Of a stretch of DNA of 64,000 nt, positions 45,105 through 53,961 are shown in pieces (within the stretch, counting starts at the first letter, position 1; every line of letters begins with the position of its first letter). The notes beneath the pieces are model-generated. The model was not told the origin of the DNA and did not search any database. It saw only the letters and a program-made list of their open reading frames with translations. Origin of the DNA: Micromonospora eburnea (lineage in GTDB: Bacteria > Actinomycetota > Actinomycetes > Mycobacteriales > Micromonosporaceae); assembly GCF_900090225.1 (NCBI RefSeq), contig NZ_FMHY01000002.1:6634001-6698000 (forward strand), read 5' to 3'. Made by a program: the position numbers and the translations under genes.

Positions 45105-45650
45105 ATGAGGACGATGGCGCGACTCGGCGTACTGGCCGGCACCGTAGTGCTCGCCGGCTGCACGTCCGCACCGACGCCCACGCCGGAACCGTCCCCCACC
45201 GCCGTCACCCCGTCCGCTCCCACCTGCTCACCGGAGGGGATTCGCATCACCGCGCTCGAGGTGGAGGCCGCGATGGGCCTGCGGGCGATGGGCGTGGAGC
45301 TGGTCAACTGCGGCACCGGCCCGTACGCGCTGGAGGGTCACCCGGTGCCCCGGCTCTGGAACGCCGACCGGGACCCGCTGACCGTCCAGGTCATCCCCGG
45401 AGCCCGTTCGATCACCTCGGGGTTCGACCAGCCGCCCCGACCGATCGAGCTGCGCCCCGGCGAGCGGGCCACCGCCGCCCTGCTCTGGCGCAACCTGGTC
45501 ACCGACTCCTCGGTGGTCGCGAGCGACGGCGCGTACCTGGAGATCAGCCCGGTGGCGGGGCGGCCGGCCGTCCCGGTGGACTTGGACGGGCCGATCGACC
45601 TCGGCAACACCGGCCAGCTCGGGGTCAGCGCCTGGAAACAGGCCGACTGA
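45105..45650 (+). CDS. DUF4232 lipoprotein
   Basis: A 181-residue secreted lipoprotein. The signal peptide MRTMARLGVLAGTVVLAGC ends at the lipobox LAGC with Cys19, followed by a Thr/Pro-rich spacer. The DUF4232 beta-sandwich includes GLRAMGVELVNCGTGPYALE, GHPVPRLWN and RPGERATAALLWRNLV; two cysteines in it probably form a disulfide. Function of the domain is unknown. It is monocistronic and convergent with the DoxX gene. Confidence 0.85.
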   Translation: MRTMARLGVLAGTVVLAGCTSAPTPTPEPSPTAVTPSAPTCSPEGIRITALEVEAAMGLRAMGVELVNCGTGPYALEGHPVPRLWNADRDPLTVQVIPGARSITSGFDQPPRPIELRPGERATAALLWRNLVTDSSVVASDGAYLEISPVAGRPAVPVDLDGPIDLGNTGQLGVSAWKQAD

Positions 45651-45653
45651 CCC

Positions 45654-45715
45654 GGTTCGAGATCTTGGTGGGGGTCGACCCCTGGAGGAGCCATTCACCA
45701 CCAAGACCTCGAACC
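45654..45715. terminator. 18-bp inverted repeat between converging genes
   Basis: GGTTCGAGATCTTGGTGG (45654-45671) pairs with CCACCAAGACCTCGAACC (45698-45715) with one mismatch. It lies between the lipoprotein stop and the DoxX stop at 45736. Confidence 0.75.
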
Positions 45716-45735
45716 GGAGCGGAGCGGAGCGGCGC

Positions 45736-46188
45736 TCAGGACGAGCGGCGGGTCAGGCTGGGATGAAGGGGCGCTGAGGTGGGTGGGGCCGGGCGGCGGC
45801 GCAGCATCGCGTCCAGCGCCCAGGTGCCCGGGCCGAGCACCGCGATGAGCACGAGCGACCAGCAGAACAGGGCGGCCAGTTCGCCGCCGTTACGGATCGG
45901 CAGCATGCCGTGCGGCTGGTGCACCGTGAAGTACGCGTACGCCATCGAGCCGGAGGCGAGTAACGCCGCGGGCCGGGTCACCAGGCCGACGAGCACCAGG
46001 CCACCACAGACGAGCTGGATCAGTGCGGCCCACCAGCCGGGCCACTGACCGACCGGGATCGCCTCGCCGCTCCCTCGGTTGCCGCCGAGCACGCCGAAGA
46101 TCGACGCCGCGCCGTGGCAGAGGAAGAGCAGGCCGATGACCATGCGGAACAGGGAGAGTGCGGGACCGTTCAGTCGCGCCGGAACCAT
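45736..46188 (-). CDS. DoxX-family membrane protein
   Basis: A 150-residue protein with four helices: LSLFRMVIGLLFLCHGAASI, ALIQLVCGGLVLVGLVTRPA, LLASGSMAYAYFTVHQPHGM and AALFCWSLVLIAVLGPG. The RMVIGLLFLCHG start and the GGLVLVGLVTRPAA turn are typical of DoxX, which in mycobacteria joins a membrane oxidoreductase complex with a thiosulfate sulfurtransferase. The exact role here is unknown. GGAGG precedes ATG at 46188. The 165-bp region behind it (46189-46353) is notably AT-rich. Confidence 0.88.
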   Translation of the reverse strand: MVPARLNGPALSLFRMVIGLLFLCHGAASIFGVLGGNRGSGEAIPVGQWPGWWAALIQLVCGGLVLVGLVTRPAALLASGSMAYAYFTVHQPHGMLPIRNGGELAALFCWSLVLIAVLGPGTWALDAMLRRRPAPPTSAPLHPSLTRRSS

Positions 46189-46353
46189 CAGGAACCTCCA
46201 TTGGTGTAGCTGGATTTGTTCCAGGATGAGGCGCGAACGTATCGATGTTAATAAATTCCTTCCTGGTGAGACGATTTACAACGTCCCTGTTCAAAGGACT
46301 GGGAACGCTCCCATGATACCCCCGTTTTGTCAACAGTTAACCGCCTGGTTCGG

Positions 46354-47241
46354 TCAGCTCGTGACGTCCTTGCGGGTGAAGCGCCAGAAGGCCAGCGCCC
46401 AGAATCCGGTGGCGTAGACGATCGCCGAGATGGCGCCGCGTACCAGGTCGTCGGTCTGCACCGGGGTGGAGAGCAGGCCCAGCCAGGCGCTGCTGTAGTG
46501 GGTGGGCAGCAGCGCGCGCAGCCCGCCCAGCGCGGTGATCTGGTCCAGGATGCTGGACAGGATCCACAGCAGCACCGCCCCGCCGACCGCACCGAGCGCG
46601 GCGTCCGTGGTCACCGAGAGCAGGAACGCCAGGCCGGCCACCACCAACAGGACGACCGCCAGGTAACCGAGCACCGCGAGCAGGCGGAGCAGCCCCTCGG
46701 CCGGGGGCAGCTCGGCGGAGACCTGGCTGCGCAGCGGGGACCAGCCGTACCGGAGGGTGCCGGCGAGCAGCGCGGTGCCGGCGAGCAGCAGCAGGGCCAG
46801 CCCCGAGTACGCGAGCGCGACCAGCAGCTTCACCGTCAGCAGCCGGGACCGGGGCACCGGGATCGCCAGCAGGTAGCGCAGGCTGCCCCAGCTCGCCTCG
46901 CTGGCCACCGTGTCCCCGCAGAACAGCGCCACCACCACGACCAGCAGGAACGACGACGACACGAAGATCGAGAACAGGGTGAAGTTCAGCCCGCCGGAGA
47001 CGGCCAGGTCGACCAGGCTGCCGAACTCGTTGTTCCGGTTCCGGTCCGCGTTGCCGGAGTTGAACTGGAACGCGACCAGGATGATCAGCGGCAGCAGCAC
47101 CATGAACCCGAGCGCGAGCTGGGTACGCCGCCGCGCCGCCTGCCGGCGGAACTCGGCCCGGAACGGCAGGGTCGCCGACGGCCGGTAGCCCGCCGCCGCT
47201 CCACCCCGGCCCGCCGTACGCACGGATGACGACTCTCCCAT
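46354..47241 (-). CDS. ABC-2-type transporter permease
   Basis: A 295-residue permease with six helices. QLALGFMVLLPLIILVAF starts the membrane part; FCGDTVASEASWGSLRYLLA is the typical coupling helix after helix 2, and the C-terminus ends FWALAFWRFTRKDVTS. The ATG at 47241 overlaps the stop of the preceding hydrolase-ATPase gene (TGATG); GTG at 47244 is an alternative. It should form the channel for the fused ATPase encoded upstream. Substrate unknown. Confidence 0.88.
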   Translation of the reverse strand: MGESSSVRTAGRGGAAAGYRPSATLPFRAEFRRQAARRRTQLALGFMVLLPLIILVAFQFNSGNADRNRNNEFGSLVDLAVSGGLNFTLFSIFVSSSFLLVVVVALFCGDTVASEASWGSLRYLLAIPVPRSRLLTVKLLVALAYSGLALLLLAGTALLAGTLRYGWSPLRSQVSAELPPAEGLLRLLAVLGYLAVVLLVVAGLAFLLSVTTDAALGAVGGAVLLWILSSILDQITALGGLRALLPTHYSSAWLGLLSTPVQTDDLVRGAISAIVYATGFWALAFWRFTRKDVTS

Positions 47242-50111
47242 CACCGGTCCCCGCTCCCCCGAGAGTTCTCGCCGACCAGGGCGAGGAACGCGTCCTCCAG
47301 GCGGCGCCGGGGCACCACCCGGTCCACCCCGATGCCGGCCCGGACCAGCTCGGCCACCACCTCACTGCGGGCGGTGCCGTTGGTGTCCACCACCAGCCCG
47401 CCGTCCCCGCCCGGCAGCACCCGTACGCCGTCCAGCCGGTCGAGCACGCTGCGTGCCGCGTCCGGGTCACTCACCTCGAACAGCACGCTCGGCGACTCGC
47501 CGACGATCTCCTCGACCGGGCCGGAGGCGACGATCCGGCCCTTCGTCACCACCACCGCGTGGGTGCAGGTCTGTTCCACCTCGGCGAGCAGGTGGCTGGA
47601 GACCAGCACCGCCCGCCCGTCGGTGGCGTACCGCTGGAGTACCCGGCGCATCTCGGCGATCTGCGGCGGGTCCAGGCCGTCGGTCGGCTCGTCGAGCACC
47701 AGCAGCTCCGGCAGGCCCAGCATGGCCTGCGCGATGGCGAGCCGCTGCCGCATGCCGTGGCTGTACTTGCGGGTCTTGCGATGCACCGAGTCGCCCAGCC
47801 CGGCGATCTCCAGCGCCTGGTCGAAGTGCGCCTCCGCCCAGGGCCGCCCGGTCGCCCGCCAGTACGCCTTCAGGTTCTCCAGGCCGGACAGGTGCGGCAG
47901 GAACCCCGGCCCCTCCACCAGCGCGCCGATCCGGGACAGCACCGGCGATCCGGGCACCAGCCGGTGCCCGAAGACGTAGATCTCGCCGGCGGTGGGCTGG
48001 GTCAGCCCCATCAGCACCCGCAGGGTGGTGGTCTTGCCGGCGCCGTTCGGCCCGAGCAGGCCGACCACCTGGCCGGGGTGCACCTCGAAGTCCACGTTGG
48101 AGACGGCGACGAAGCCGTCCGCGTACTCCTTGCGGAGCTGGCGGACGACGAGCGGCACACCCGCGTACTCCGGGTGGACCGAGCTGTCCTGGCGACGGTG
48201 CCGGCGGCGGGCGACCAGGACGACCACGGCGAGCCCGACCGCGATCGCGGCGAGCAGGCCGACCAGCGTCCAGCGCCAGACGGTGGCCGTGGTGGGGATC
48301 GGCTGGGCGTCGACCGTGGGCAGGGTCAGCGGGCCGCCGCCGAGGGCGACGGTGTGCACGGCCGGCTCGGCCGGGGTCGCGTACGCCTGGTCGGAGGTGG
48401 ACACGACGACCCGCAGCCGGTGCCCGGACTCGATCCGGCGGACGATCGCCGGCAGGGTGACGGTGACCGGCTGGGCGGCGTCGATCGTCGCCGGCAGATT
48501 GGTCAACCGGACCGGCGCGACCAGGCCGTCGGGCAGGGTGGCCGCGCCCTTGGGGTCGACGTCGTAGAGCTTGACGAAGAGCACCGCCTCGCCGGTGGGC
48601 GAGGCCGCCCTGATCCGTACGGTCGGCGCGCCGACCACGTCGACCGGCTCGGCCAGCGGCGCGGACTCGAACCGGGCGTGCTGGCCGGGGATGTCCCCCG
48701 CCACCCCGTTCAGCAGCGAACCGACCGCCCCGGCGAACGGCACCGAGGAGATCGCCGCCGGGTTGCCGTTGGGCGGGTTCGCGACCGGCCGGGCCGGGCC
48801 GGTCAGCGTGACCTCGGTGCGGCCCTGCCCGGCCAGCCCCGGATAGTCGGCGGTGTGGTAGCCGGTGGCCACCAGACCCCGGTCGAGCGCGTCGAAACCG
48901 GCGATCCGGGAGAAGGTGAAGGAGCCGCCCGGTGCCGAGCCCTCGCCCTTGACGTAGTGGTCGAGCCACTGCGCGGTGAGGAACTTCACCCGGTCGGAGT
49001 CGGAGGTGGGACCCGCGCCACCGTCGTGACCGCCGGTGAACCAGGCGACCCGGACGGGGGTGCCGGCGGCGGCGATGCCGCGCGCGTTGGCGTCCGCCTC
49101 GGTGAGCGGGAAGAGGGTGTCCGCCTCGCCCTGCACCAGCAGGGTGGGCGCCTTGATCCGGTCGAGCACCCCGGCCGGGGAGGAGCGGCGCAGCAGGTCG
49201 ACCGCCTGGGCATCGGCCCGACCGGTGGTGGCGATCCGCAGGTACGCCGCGCAGACGTCGGCGGCGAACCGACCGCAGGACGGGTCTGCGGGGCCTCCGG
49301 GCACCCGCCCGGAGCTGGTGCCGGGACCGGCGCCGGGCTGCGGGCTGGGCGCGCCGGCCGACGCGGGGGCGCCCTCCGGCTGGCCGGCGGTGGTGCCGGA
49401 GACGCCGGCCGGGCCGGAGCCGACGCTGCCGCCGCCGCCGAAGAAGAGGCCTGCCCACCCCTTCTTGAACACGCCCTCGGTCGGCGCCTTCCCGGTGCTC
49501 TCCGGCAGGAAGGCCCGGGACAGGTCGTTCCAGGTGATCATCGGGACGATCGCGTCGACCCGGCGGTCCTGCGCGGCCAGCAGCAGGGCCAGGCCGCCGC
49601 CGTACGAGCCGCCGACCACGCCGACCCGGGGGTCACCGGCCGCGTCGAGGCGGATGTCGGGGCGGGCGGCGAGCCGGTCGATCAGGCGTTGCGCGTCCCG
49701 CACCTCGTAGTCCGGGCTGTCCAGGTGGATCTCCCCGCCGCTGCGGCCGAAGCCCCGCGCGGTCCAGGTGAGCACGGCGTACCCGTGGTCGGCCAGGTCC
49801 TCCGCGTCGGCGCGGACCGACTCCTTGGTGCCGCCGAAGCCGTGCGCCAGCAGCACCGCCGGGACCCGGTGCCGGGCCGAGGCGTCCCGGGGCAGGTAGA
49901 GCGTGGTGTCCAGGTCGACCGGCTGGTCGCCGGCTGGTCCGGAGTGGACGGTCACCAGCCCCGACTCGGTCCGGAAGCCGGGCCGTTGCGGCCGGGCCGC
50001 CCAGGCCACGGCGGCGGCCACCAGGACGGCCGCCACCACCACGGCGACCACCCGGCGACGGCGGGTGGCGAGGGCACGCCGGATCCGCGGGACGGCGAGC
50101 GGTGATCTCAT
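47241..50111 (-). CDS. fusion: extracytoplasmic alpha/beta hydrolase (X-Pro peptidase type) plus ABC ATPase
   Basis: A 956-residue protein. Residues 20-38 form a membrane helix. The hydrolase (about 50-400) has the nucleophile Ser169 in GGSYGG, an acid in GEADTLFP (Asp331) and His362 in TGGHDGGAG; a disordered Gly/Pro/Ser insert occupies about 225-275. A PepX_C-like beta-sandwich (about 430-590) follows, then a second helix (about 611-634). The cytoplasmic ABC ATPase (about 650-956) has GPNGAGKTT, YSHGMRQRL, LLVLDEPTDGLD and SSHLLAEV. It is coupled to its permease by TGATG. The hydrolase should face outside and the ATPase inside. I do not know a function for such a fusion. Confidence 0.9.
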   Translation of the reverse strand: MRSPLAVPRIRRALATRRRRVVAVVVAAVLVAAAVAWAARPQRPGFRTESGLVTVHSGPAGDQPVDLDTTLYLPRDASARHRVPAVLLAHGFGGTKESVRADAEDLADHGYAVLTWTARGFGRSGGEIHLDSPDYEVRDAQRLIDRLAARPDIRLDAAGDPRVGVVGGSYGGGLALLLAAQDRRVDAIVPMITWNDLSRAFLPESTGKAPTEGVFKKGWAGLFFGGGGSVGSGPAGVSGTTAGQPEGAPASAGAPSPQPGAGPGTSSGRVPGGPADPSCGRFAADVCAAYLRIATTGRADAQAVDLLRRSSPAGVLDRIKAPTLLVQGEADTLFPLTEADANARGIAAAGTPVRVAWFTGGHDGGAGPTSDSDRVKFLTAQWLDHYVKGEGSAPGGSFTFSRIAGFDALDRGLVATGYHTADYPGLAGQGRTEVTLTGPARPVANPPNGNPAAISSVPFAGAVGSLLNGVAGDIPGQHARFESAPLAEPVDVVGAPTVRIRAASPTGEAVLFVKLYDVDPKGAATLPDGLVAPVRLTNLPATIDAAQPVTVTLPAIVRRIESGHRLRVVVSTSDQAYATPAEPAVHTVALGGGPLTLPTVDAQPIPTTATVWRWTLVGLLAAIAVGLAVVVLVARRRHRRQDSSVHPEYAGVPLVVRQLRKEYADGFVAVSNVDFEVHPGQVVGLLGPNGAGKTTTLRVLMGLTQPTAGEIYVFGHRLVPGSPVLSRIGALVEGPGFLPHLSGLENLKAYWRATGRPWAEAHFDQALEIAGLGDSVHRKTRKYSHGMRQRLAIAQAMLGLPELLVLDEPTDGLDPPQIAEMRRVLQRYATDGRAVLVSSHLLAEVEQTCTHAVVVTKGRIVASGPVEEIVGESPSVLFEVSDPDAARSVLDRLDGVRVLPGGDGGLVVDTNGTARSEVVAELVRAGIGVDRVVPRRRLEDAFLALVGENSRGSGDR

Positions 50112-50490
50112 GCGGCACACGGTACGGCCCGGAGGCTGTGGGCTACCTGAGATCCGCCGTACGGCTGTCCAGTTGGGTCGTTCGACGGACGAATCCGGTC
50201 GACCGTGGAGAGCCCCGAGCATTCCGGTGAACGGAGTTCTGATTCCGCGAATTCACGCGTACGCCCGTAAACCGCTGCCAATCCGGCCATCTCGGCGACC
50301 GTCACGAACCGCTGCGTGATCACCGGAACAACCGGACGTGACACAACCCGAACTGACGCGAAGCCGACTCGGCGAGGGTGGTCGCACCGCACGCCGGTCC
50401 ACTACTTTCCGTCCGGTTGCTTCCCGCCCGGTGCCCAGGACCGCGCACGCAGTCAGTCCAGACCGACCCGTCACGAAGAGGACCGTCACG
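50112..50490. other. 379-bp divergent intergenic region, no gene seen
   Basis: This gap separates the hydrolase-ATPase gene from the roadblock gene. It contains an interrupted inverted repeat, GTGAACGGA (50227-50235) against TCCG and TTCAC (50244-50257), and no frame with coding bias. Promoters of both flanking genes should lie here. Confidence 0.5.
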
Positions 50491-50994
50491 GTGACCAGCC
50501 CCACCCGGCACGACAACGTCGACCGGCAGCGCCCTGCCGAGGACCTCAGCCCCGAGGCCCGCACCTTTCACTGGCTGCTCGACTCGTTCACCTCCAGCAC
50601 GGCCGGGGTGGTGGAGGCGATCGCCGTCTCCGCCGACGGGCTGCTGATCGCCACCTCGGGCAGCAGAGACCGGTCCAACGCGGAACGGCTCGCCGCCGTC
50701 GTCTCCGGCATGACCAGCCTCGCCGGGGGCGCCGCGAGCTGGTACGCGCTCGGCGTCCTCAACCGGGTGATCGTGGACATGGCCGAGGGGTACCTGCTCA
50801 TCGGCGCGATCAGCAGCGGCTCGGTGCTCGGCGTGGTCGCCGACCGCTCGGCGAACCTCGGCACCCTGGCGTACGAGATGACGCTCTTCGCCGGCCGGGC
50901 CGGCGGGACCCTGAGCCCGCGGCTGATCAACGAGCTGAAGAACCGCGTACCGCGCCCGGCCGTGGACCGGGTGACCCGGGCGAAGCGGGCCTGA
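50491..50994 (+). CDS. Roadblock/LC7 domain protein
   Basis: A 167-residue cytoplasmic protein. LSPEARTFHWLLDSFTSSTA, GVVEAIAVSADGLLIATS and YLLIGAISSGSVLGVVADRS form the roadblock fold, which binds small GTPases. In actinomycete conservons it sits with a sensor kinase, a DUF742 protein and a Ras-like GTPase; none is here, so it is solitary. GTG at 50491 is chosen over upstream in-frame codons. It precedes the AAA ATPase by 83 bp on the same strand. Confidence 0.88.
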   Translation: MTSPTRHDNVDRQRPAEDLSPEARTFHWLLDSFTSSTAGVVEAIAVSADGLLIATSGSRDRSNAERLAAVVSGMTSLAGGAASWYALGVLNRVIVDMAEGYLLIGAISSGSVLGVVADRSANLGTLAYEMTLFAGRAGGTLSPRLINELKNRVPRPAVDRVTRAKRA

Positions 50995-51077
50995 GCCCGC
51001 CGCCGGTCCGCCCCGGATCGGGCAGGGCGGACGCGCGCCACGGGCGCCACCTGCGGCCGGCGGCTACTGTCGGGCGG

Positions 51078-53363
51078 GTGGCGGAACCCGAACTGACCCT
51101 GACCGCGAGCCTGCGACCGGCCGCGCTGGACGCCCGGCGCGGCGTCGTCCGCCTGCACCCGGAGGTGCTGACCGCGCTGGCGCTGCGCCCCGGCGACCCG
51201 GTCCGGCTGGCCGGCCGGCGGGTCACCGCCGGCATCGCCGCCCCGGCCGAGCCGGCCGCGAGCGCGGCGCTGCTCCACGCCGACGACCTGATCCTGGGCA
51301 ACCTGGGCCTGCGGGACGGCGGGCAGGTGCGGATCAGTCCGCTGCCGGTGGTCCCGGCCCGCGCGGTGACCCTGGCCGGCCCGGTCGGGATCGTCGCCGC
51401 GGTCTCCCCGGAGATGCTCCGCCTCGCCCTGCTCGGCAAGCCGGTCACCACCGGCGACGACGTCTCGCTGCTGCCGCAGGACGTGCTTCCCGACGCCGCG
51501 GTCCGCGGTCTGGTCGAGGCCGCCCGGCGCAGCCTCGCCAACACCGTCGGCTACGCCTGGACCAGCACCCTGCTCACCGTGGTCGCGGCCGATCCGGCGG
51601 CCGGTGCGCTGGTCACCATGGACACCGTGGTCGGCTGGGAGCACGGCCCGGCCACCCGCGGCTCCGGGGCGGCCGGCCAGGACCCGGGCGGCCGGCTGAG
51701 CGTCGGCGCGACCGGGACCGGCGGGCGGACGCCGGTCGGCCGCCCGGGGGAGGCCGGGGCCGGACCGGCCCCGGCGGTGCCCGGCCTCGCCGAGCCGGCG
51801 GAGGCTCCGGGCCTCGACGAGTTGCCCGGATTGCGGGCCCAGGCCGAGGAACTGACCGAACTGCTCGATCTCGGCTTCCACCACCGGGAGGTGCTGGGCC
51901 GGCTCGGCACCACCGTGTCGCTGGGCGTCCTGCTCAGCGGGCCGGCCGGCTCGGGTAAGTCGGCGCTGGTCCGCGCGGTCGCCGCCCGGGTACGCGCCCG
52001 GGTGCGCCCGCTGTGGGCGCCGGAGCTGGCCGCGCTGACCAACGACGCGGCGGCCCGCCGGCTGCGCGAGGCGGCCGAGGAGGTACGCGCCGACGGTCCC
52101 GCCGTCCTGCTGGTCACCGACGTGGAGGCCGTCGCCCCAGCCGACGAGCCGGGACCGTTGGCGACGGTGTTCCGGCAGGTCGTCGCCGAGGCGGTCCGGG
52201 CCGGGGCGGCCGTGGTCTGCACCACCGGCCGGCCGGAGGCGGTGGACCCCGTCCTGCGCACCCCGGACCTGCTCTCGCTGCGGATCACCGTCCCCCTGCC
52301 CGACCAGGCGTTGCGCCGGGAAGTGCTGACCGTGCTCACCCGGCAGGTGCCGCTCGCCGAGGACGTGCGGCTGGACGAGGTGGCCGCCCGTACGCCAGGG
52401 TTCGTCGCCGCCGACCTGGCCGCGCTGGTCCGCGAGGCCGGCGTACGGGCGGCGCTGCGGCAGAAGACGGCCGAGACGCCGACGGTCGCGATGGCCGACT
52501 TCACCGCCGCGCTGGAGGTGGTCCGACCCACCACGATGGCCGAGTCCACCCTGGAACTGGCCTCGGTGACCCTCGACGACGTCGGCGGGCTGCACGAGGT
52601 CAAGGAGACGCTGACCGAGTCGGTGCTCTGGCCGCTGACCTACCCGGACACCTTCGCCCGGCTGGGCGTGACGCCACCACGCGGGGTGCTGCTCTACGGG
52701 CCGCCCGGCTGCGGCAAGACGTACCTGGTCACCGCCCTGGCCGGCTCCGGGCGGGCGAACGTGCTGTCGGTGAAGGGCGCGGAGCTGCTCTCCAAGTGGG
52801 TGGGCGAGAGCGAACGCGCGGTCCGGGAGCTGTTCCGCCGGGCCCGCGAGGCGGCGCCGACGCTGGTCTTCCTGGACGAGGTGGACGCGCTCGCCCCGGT
52901 CCGTGGTCAGGCCACCGACGGCGGTACGACCGACCGGGTGGTGGCCGCCCTGCTCACCGAGCTGGACGGGGTGGAGGCGCTGCGCAACGTGGTGGTGGTC
53001 GGCGCGACGAACCGGCCGGAGCTGGTCGACCCGGCGCTGCTGCGCCCCGGCCGCCTGGAACGACTGGTGTACGTGCCACCGCCGGACGGCCCGGCCCGGG
53101 CGGAGATCCTCCGGGCGGCCGCCCGGAACGTCCCGCTCGCCGACGACGTCGATCTGACCGCGCTGGGCGGGGAACTGGACGGCTTCTCGGCCGCCGACTG
53201 CGCGGCCCTGATCCGCGAGGCGGCGCTGGCCGCGATGCGCGAGTCCCTGACCGCCACCACGGTGACCGCCGCCCACGTCGCGGCGGCCCGCCCCCGGGTC
53301 CACCCCTCCCTCGACCCCGCCCAACTGGCCGCCCTGGCCGCCTACGCCGCTGACCGCCGCTGA
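51078..53363 (+). CDS. CDC48/p97-like tandem AAA ATPase
   Basis: A 761-residue protein. An N-domain (about 5-165) of the double-psi-barrel kind (RRGVVRLHPEVLTALALRPG) is followed by a disordered Gly-rich linker. AAA domain D1 has Walker A GPAGSGKSA (about 290) but its Walker B reads LLVTDVEAV, lacking the canonical DE. D2 has an intact Walker A GPPGCGKT (about 542), Walker B LVFLDEVDAL (about 595) and the arginine-finger region LRPGRLERLVYVPPPD; the pore loop is LLSKWVGESERAVRELF. It probably unfolds or extracts proteins. D1 may bind but hydrolyse ATP poorly. Its stop is 11 bp from the convergent gvpK stop. Confidence 0.9.
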   Translation: MAEPELTLTASLRPAALDARRGVVRLHPEVLTALALRPGDPVRLAGRRVTAGIAAPAEPAASAALLHADDLILGNLGLRDGGQVRISPLPVVPARAVTLAGPVGIVAAVSPEMLRLALLGKPVTTGDDVSLLPQDVLPDAAVRGLVEAARRSLANTVGYAWTSTLLTVVAADPAAGALVTMDTVVGWEHGPATRGSGAAGQDPGGRLSVGATGTGGRTPVGRPGEAGAGPAPAVPGLAEPAEAPGLDELPGLRAQAEELTELLDLGFHHREVLGRLGTTVSLGVLLSGPAGSGKSALVRAVAARVRARVRPLWAPELAALTNDAAARRLREAAEEVRADGPAVLLVTDVEAVAPADEPGPLATVFRQVVAEAVRAGAAVVCTTGRPEAVDPVLRTPDLLSLRITVPLPDQALRREVLTVLTRQVPLAEDVRLDEVAARTPGFVAADLAALVREAGVRAALRQKTAETPTVAMADFTAALEVVRPTTMAESTLELASVTLDDVGGLHEVKETLTESVLWPLTYPDTFARLGVTPPRGVLLYGPPGCGKTYLVTALAGSGRANVLSVKGAELLSKWVGESERAVRELFRRAREAAPTLVFLDEVDALAPVRGQATDGGTTDRVVAALLTELDGVEALRNVVVVGATNRPELVDPALLRPGRLERLVYVPPPDGPARAEILRAAARNVPLADDVDLTALGGELDGFSAADCAALIREAALAAMRESLTATTVTAAHVAAARPRVHPSLDPAQLAALAAYAADRR

Positions 53364-53374
53364 TCATCGGCGGG

Positions 53375-53728
53375 TCAGTCGGTGGGGAGGAGGGGGCCCA
53401 GGGGGCCCAGGTCGAGGTTCAGGTCTTCGGGGGAGAGGCCGAAGTAGTCGCGGAGGTGGGCCATCTGCTCCTCCAGCGCCATCAGCGTGCTGCCGATCCG
53501 TTCGACCTGCTCGTCGGTGAGGTCACCCAGGTCGACCCGGCGCAGCGCCTGCCGTTCCATCAACTGCCGCAGCAGCTCGACGACCGTCAGCACCAGACTG
53601 GCGAGTCCCCGTTCGACCGAGTCGCGGTCCACCGCGAGCCGGCGGTCCAGCGGCCGGACCCGGGGCGCCTGCCACTGCGGTTCCCCCAGCGCCGCCGCCA
53701 GTTCGGCCGCCTCGTCGCGCCCGGTCAC
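53375..53728 (-). CDS. gvpK: gas vesicle protein GvpK
   Basis: A 117-residue protein. RLAVDRDSVERGLASLVLTV, ELLRQLMERQALRRVDLGDL and LMALEEQMAHLRDYFGLSPE are the conserved GvpK helices, ending in DLNLDLGPLGPLL. GvpK is an essential minor assembly factor of gas vesicles. GTG at 53728 overlaps the preceding GvpA-like gene by 4 bp. It is the last gene of the operon. Confidence 0.92.
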   Translation of the reverse strand: MTGRDEAAELAAALGEPQWQAPRVRPLDRRLAVDRDSVERGLASLVLTVVELLRQLMERQALRRVDLGDLTDEQVERIGSTLMALEEQMAHLRDYFGLSPEDLNLDLGPLGPLLPTD

Positions 53729-53961
53729 GGTGCGACCTTCGCGCCGGACGGGTCGAACTCGGGCGGGGCGAGAGCGCCGACCGAGGCGACCAGCGCGCGC
53801 AGCGAGACGCGTACCAGGTCGATGTCGGCGATGGCGAGGGTGATGTCGCCGGAGATCACCACGCCGGTGGCGAGTACCCGGTCGAGCAGGTCGACCAGGG
53901 CCACCGGCCGGTAGGCCAGCGGATCGTCCGCGCTGCTCGGGGCGAGCGTGGTCACGCCCAT
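53725..53961 (-). CDS. gvpS: GvpA/GvpS-family small gas vesicle protein
   Basis: A 78-residue protein with the GvpA core ALVDLLDRVLATGVVISGDI, TLAIADIDLVRVSLRALVAS. It lacks the long tail of the other GvpA-type members here. In streptomycete clusters this position (before gvpK) is called gvpS. It overlaps the GvpL/F gene by 10 bp and gvpK by 4 bp, showing tight translational coupling. Confidence 0.87.
   Translation of the reverse strand: MGVTTLAPSSADDPLAYRPVALVDLLDRVLATGVVISGDITLAIADIDLVRVSLRALVASVGALAPPEFDPSGAKVAP

Noticed and set aside
45654..45672. tRNA-like GGTTCGAG sequence
   Set aside because: It is an arm of an inverted repeat; no acceptor or anticodon stems can be drawn around it.
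46189..46353. AT-rich island with TTGACA (46328-46333, minus strand) as possible foreign DNA
   Set aside because: It is only 165 bp, lies where the DoxX promoter is expected and has no mobile-element features; spacing to a convincing -10 could not be settled.
47226..50105. A 959-codon open frame on the plus strand
   Set aside because: It is the GC-driven antisense shadow of the hydrolase-ATPase gene; its translation is Arg/Gly/Pro-rich without motifs.
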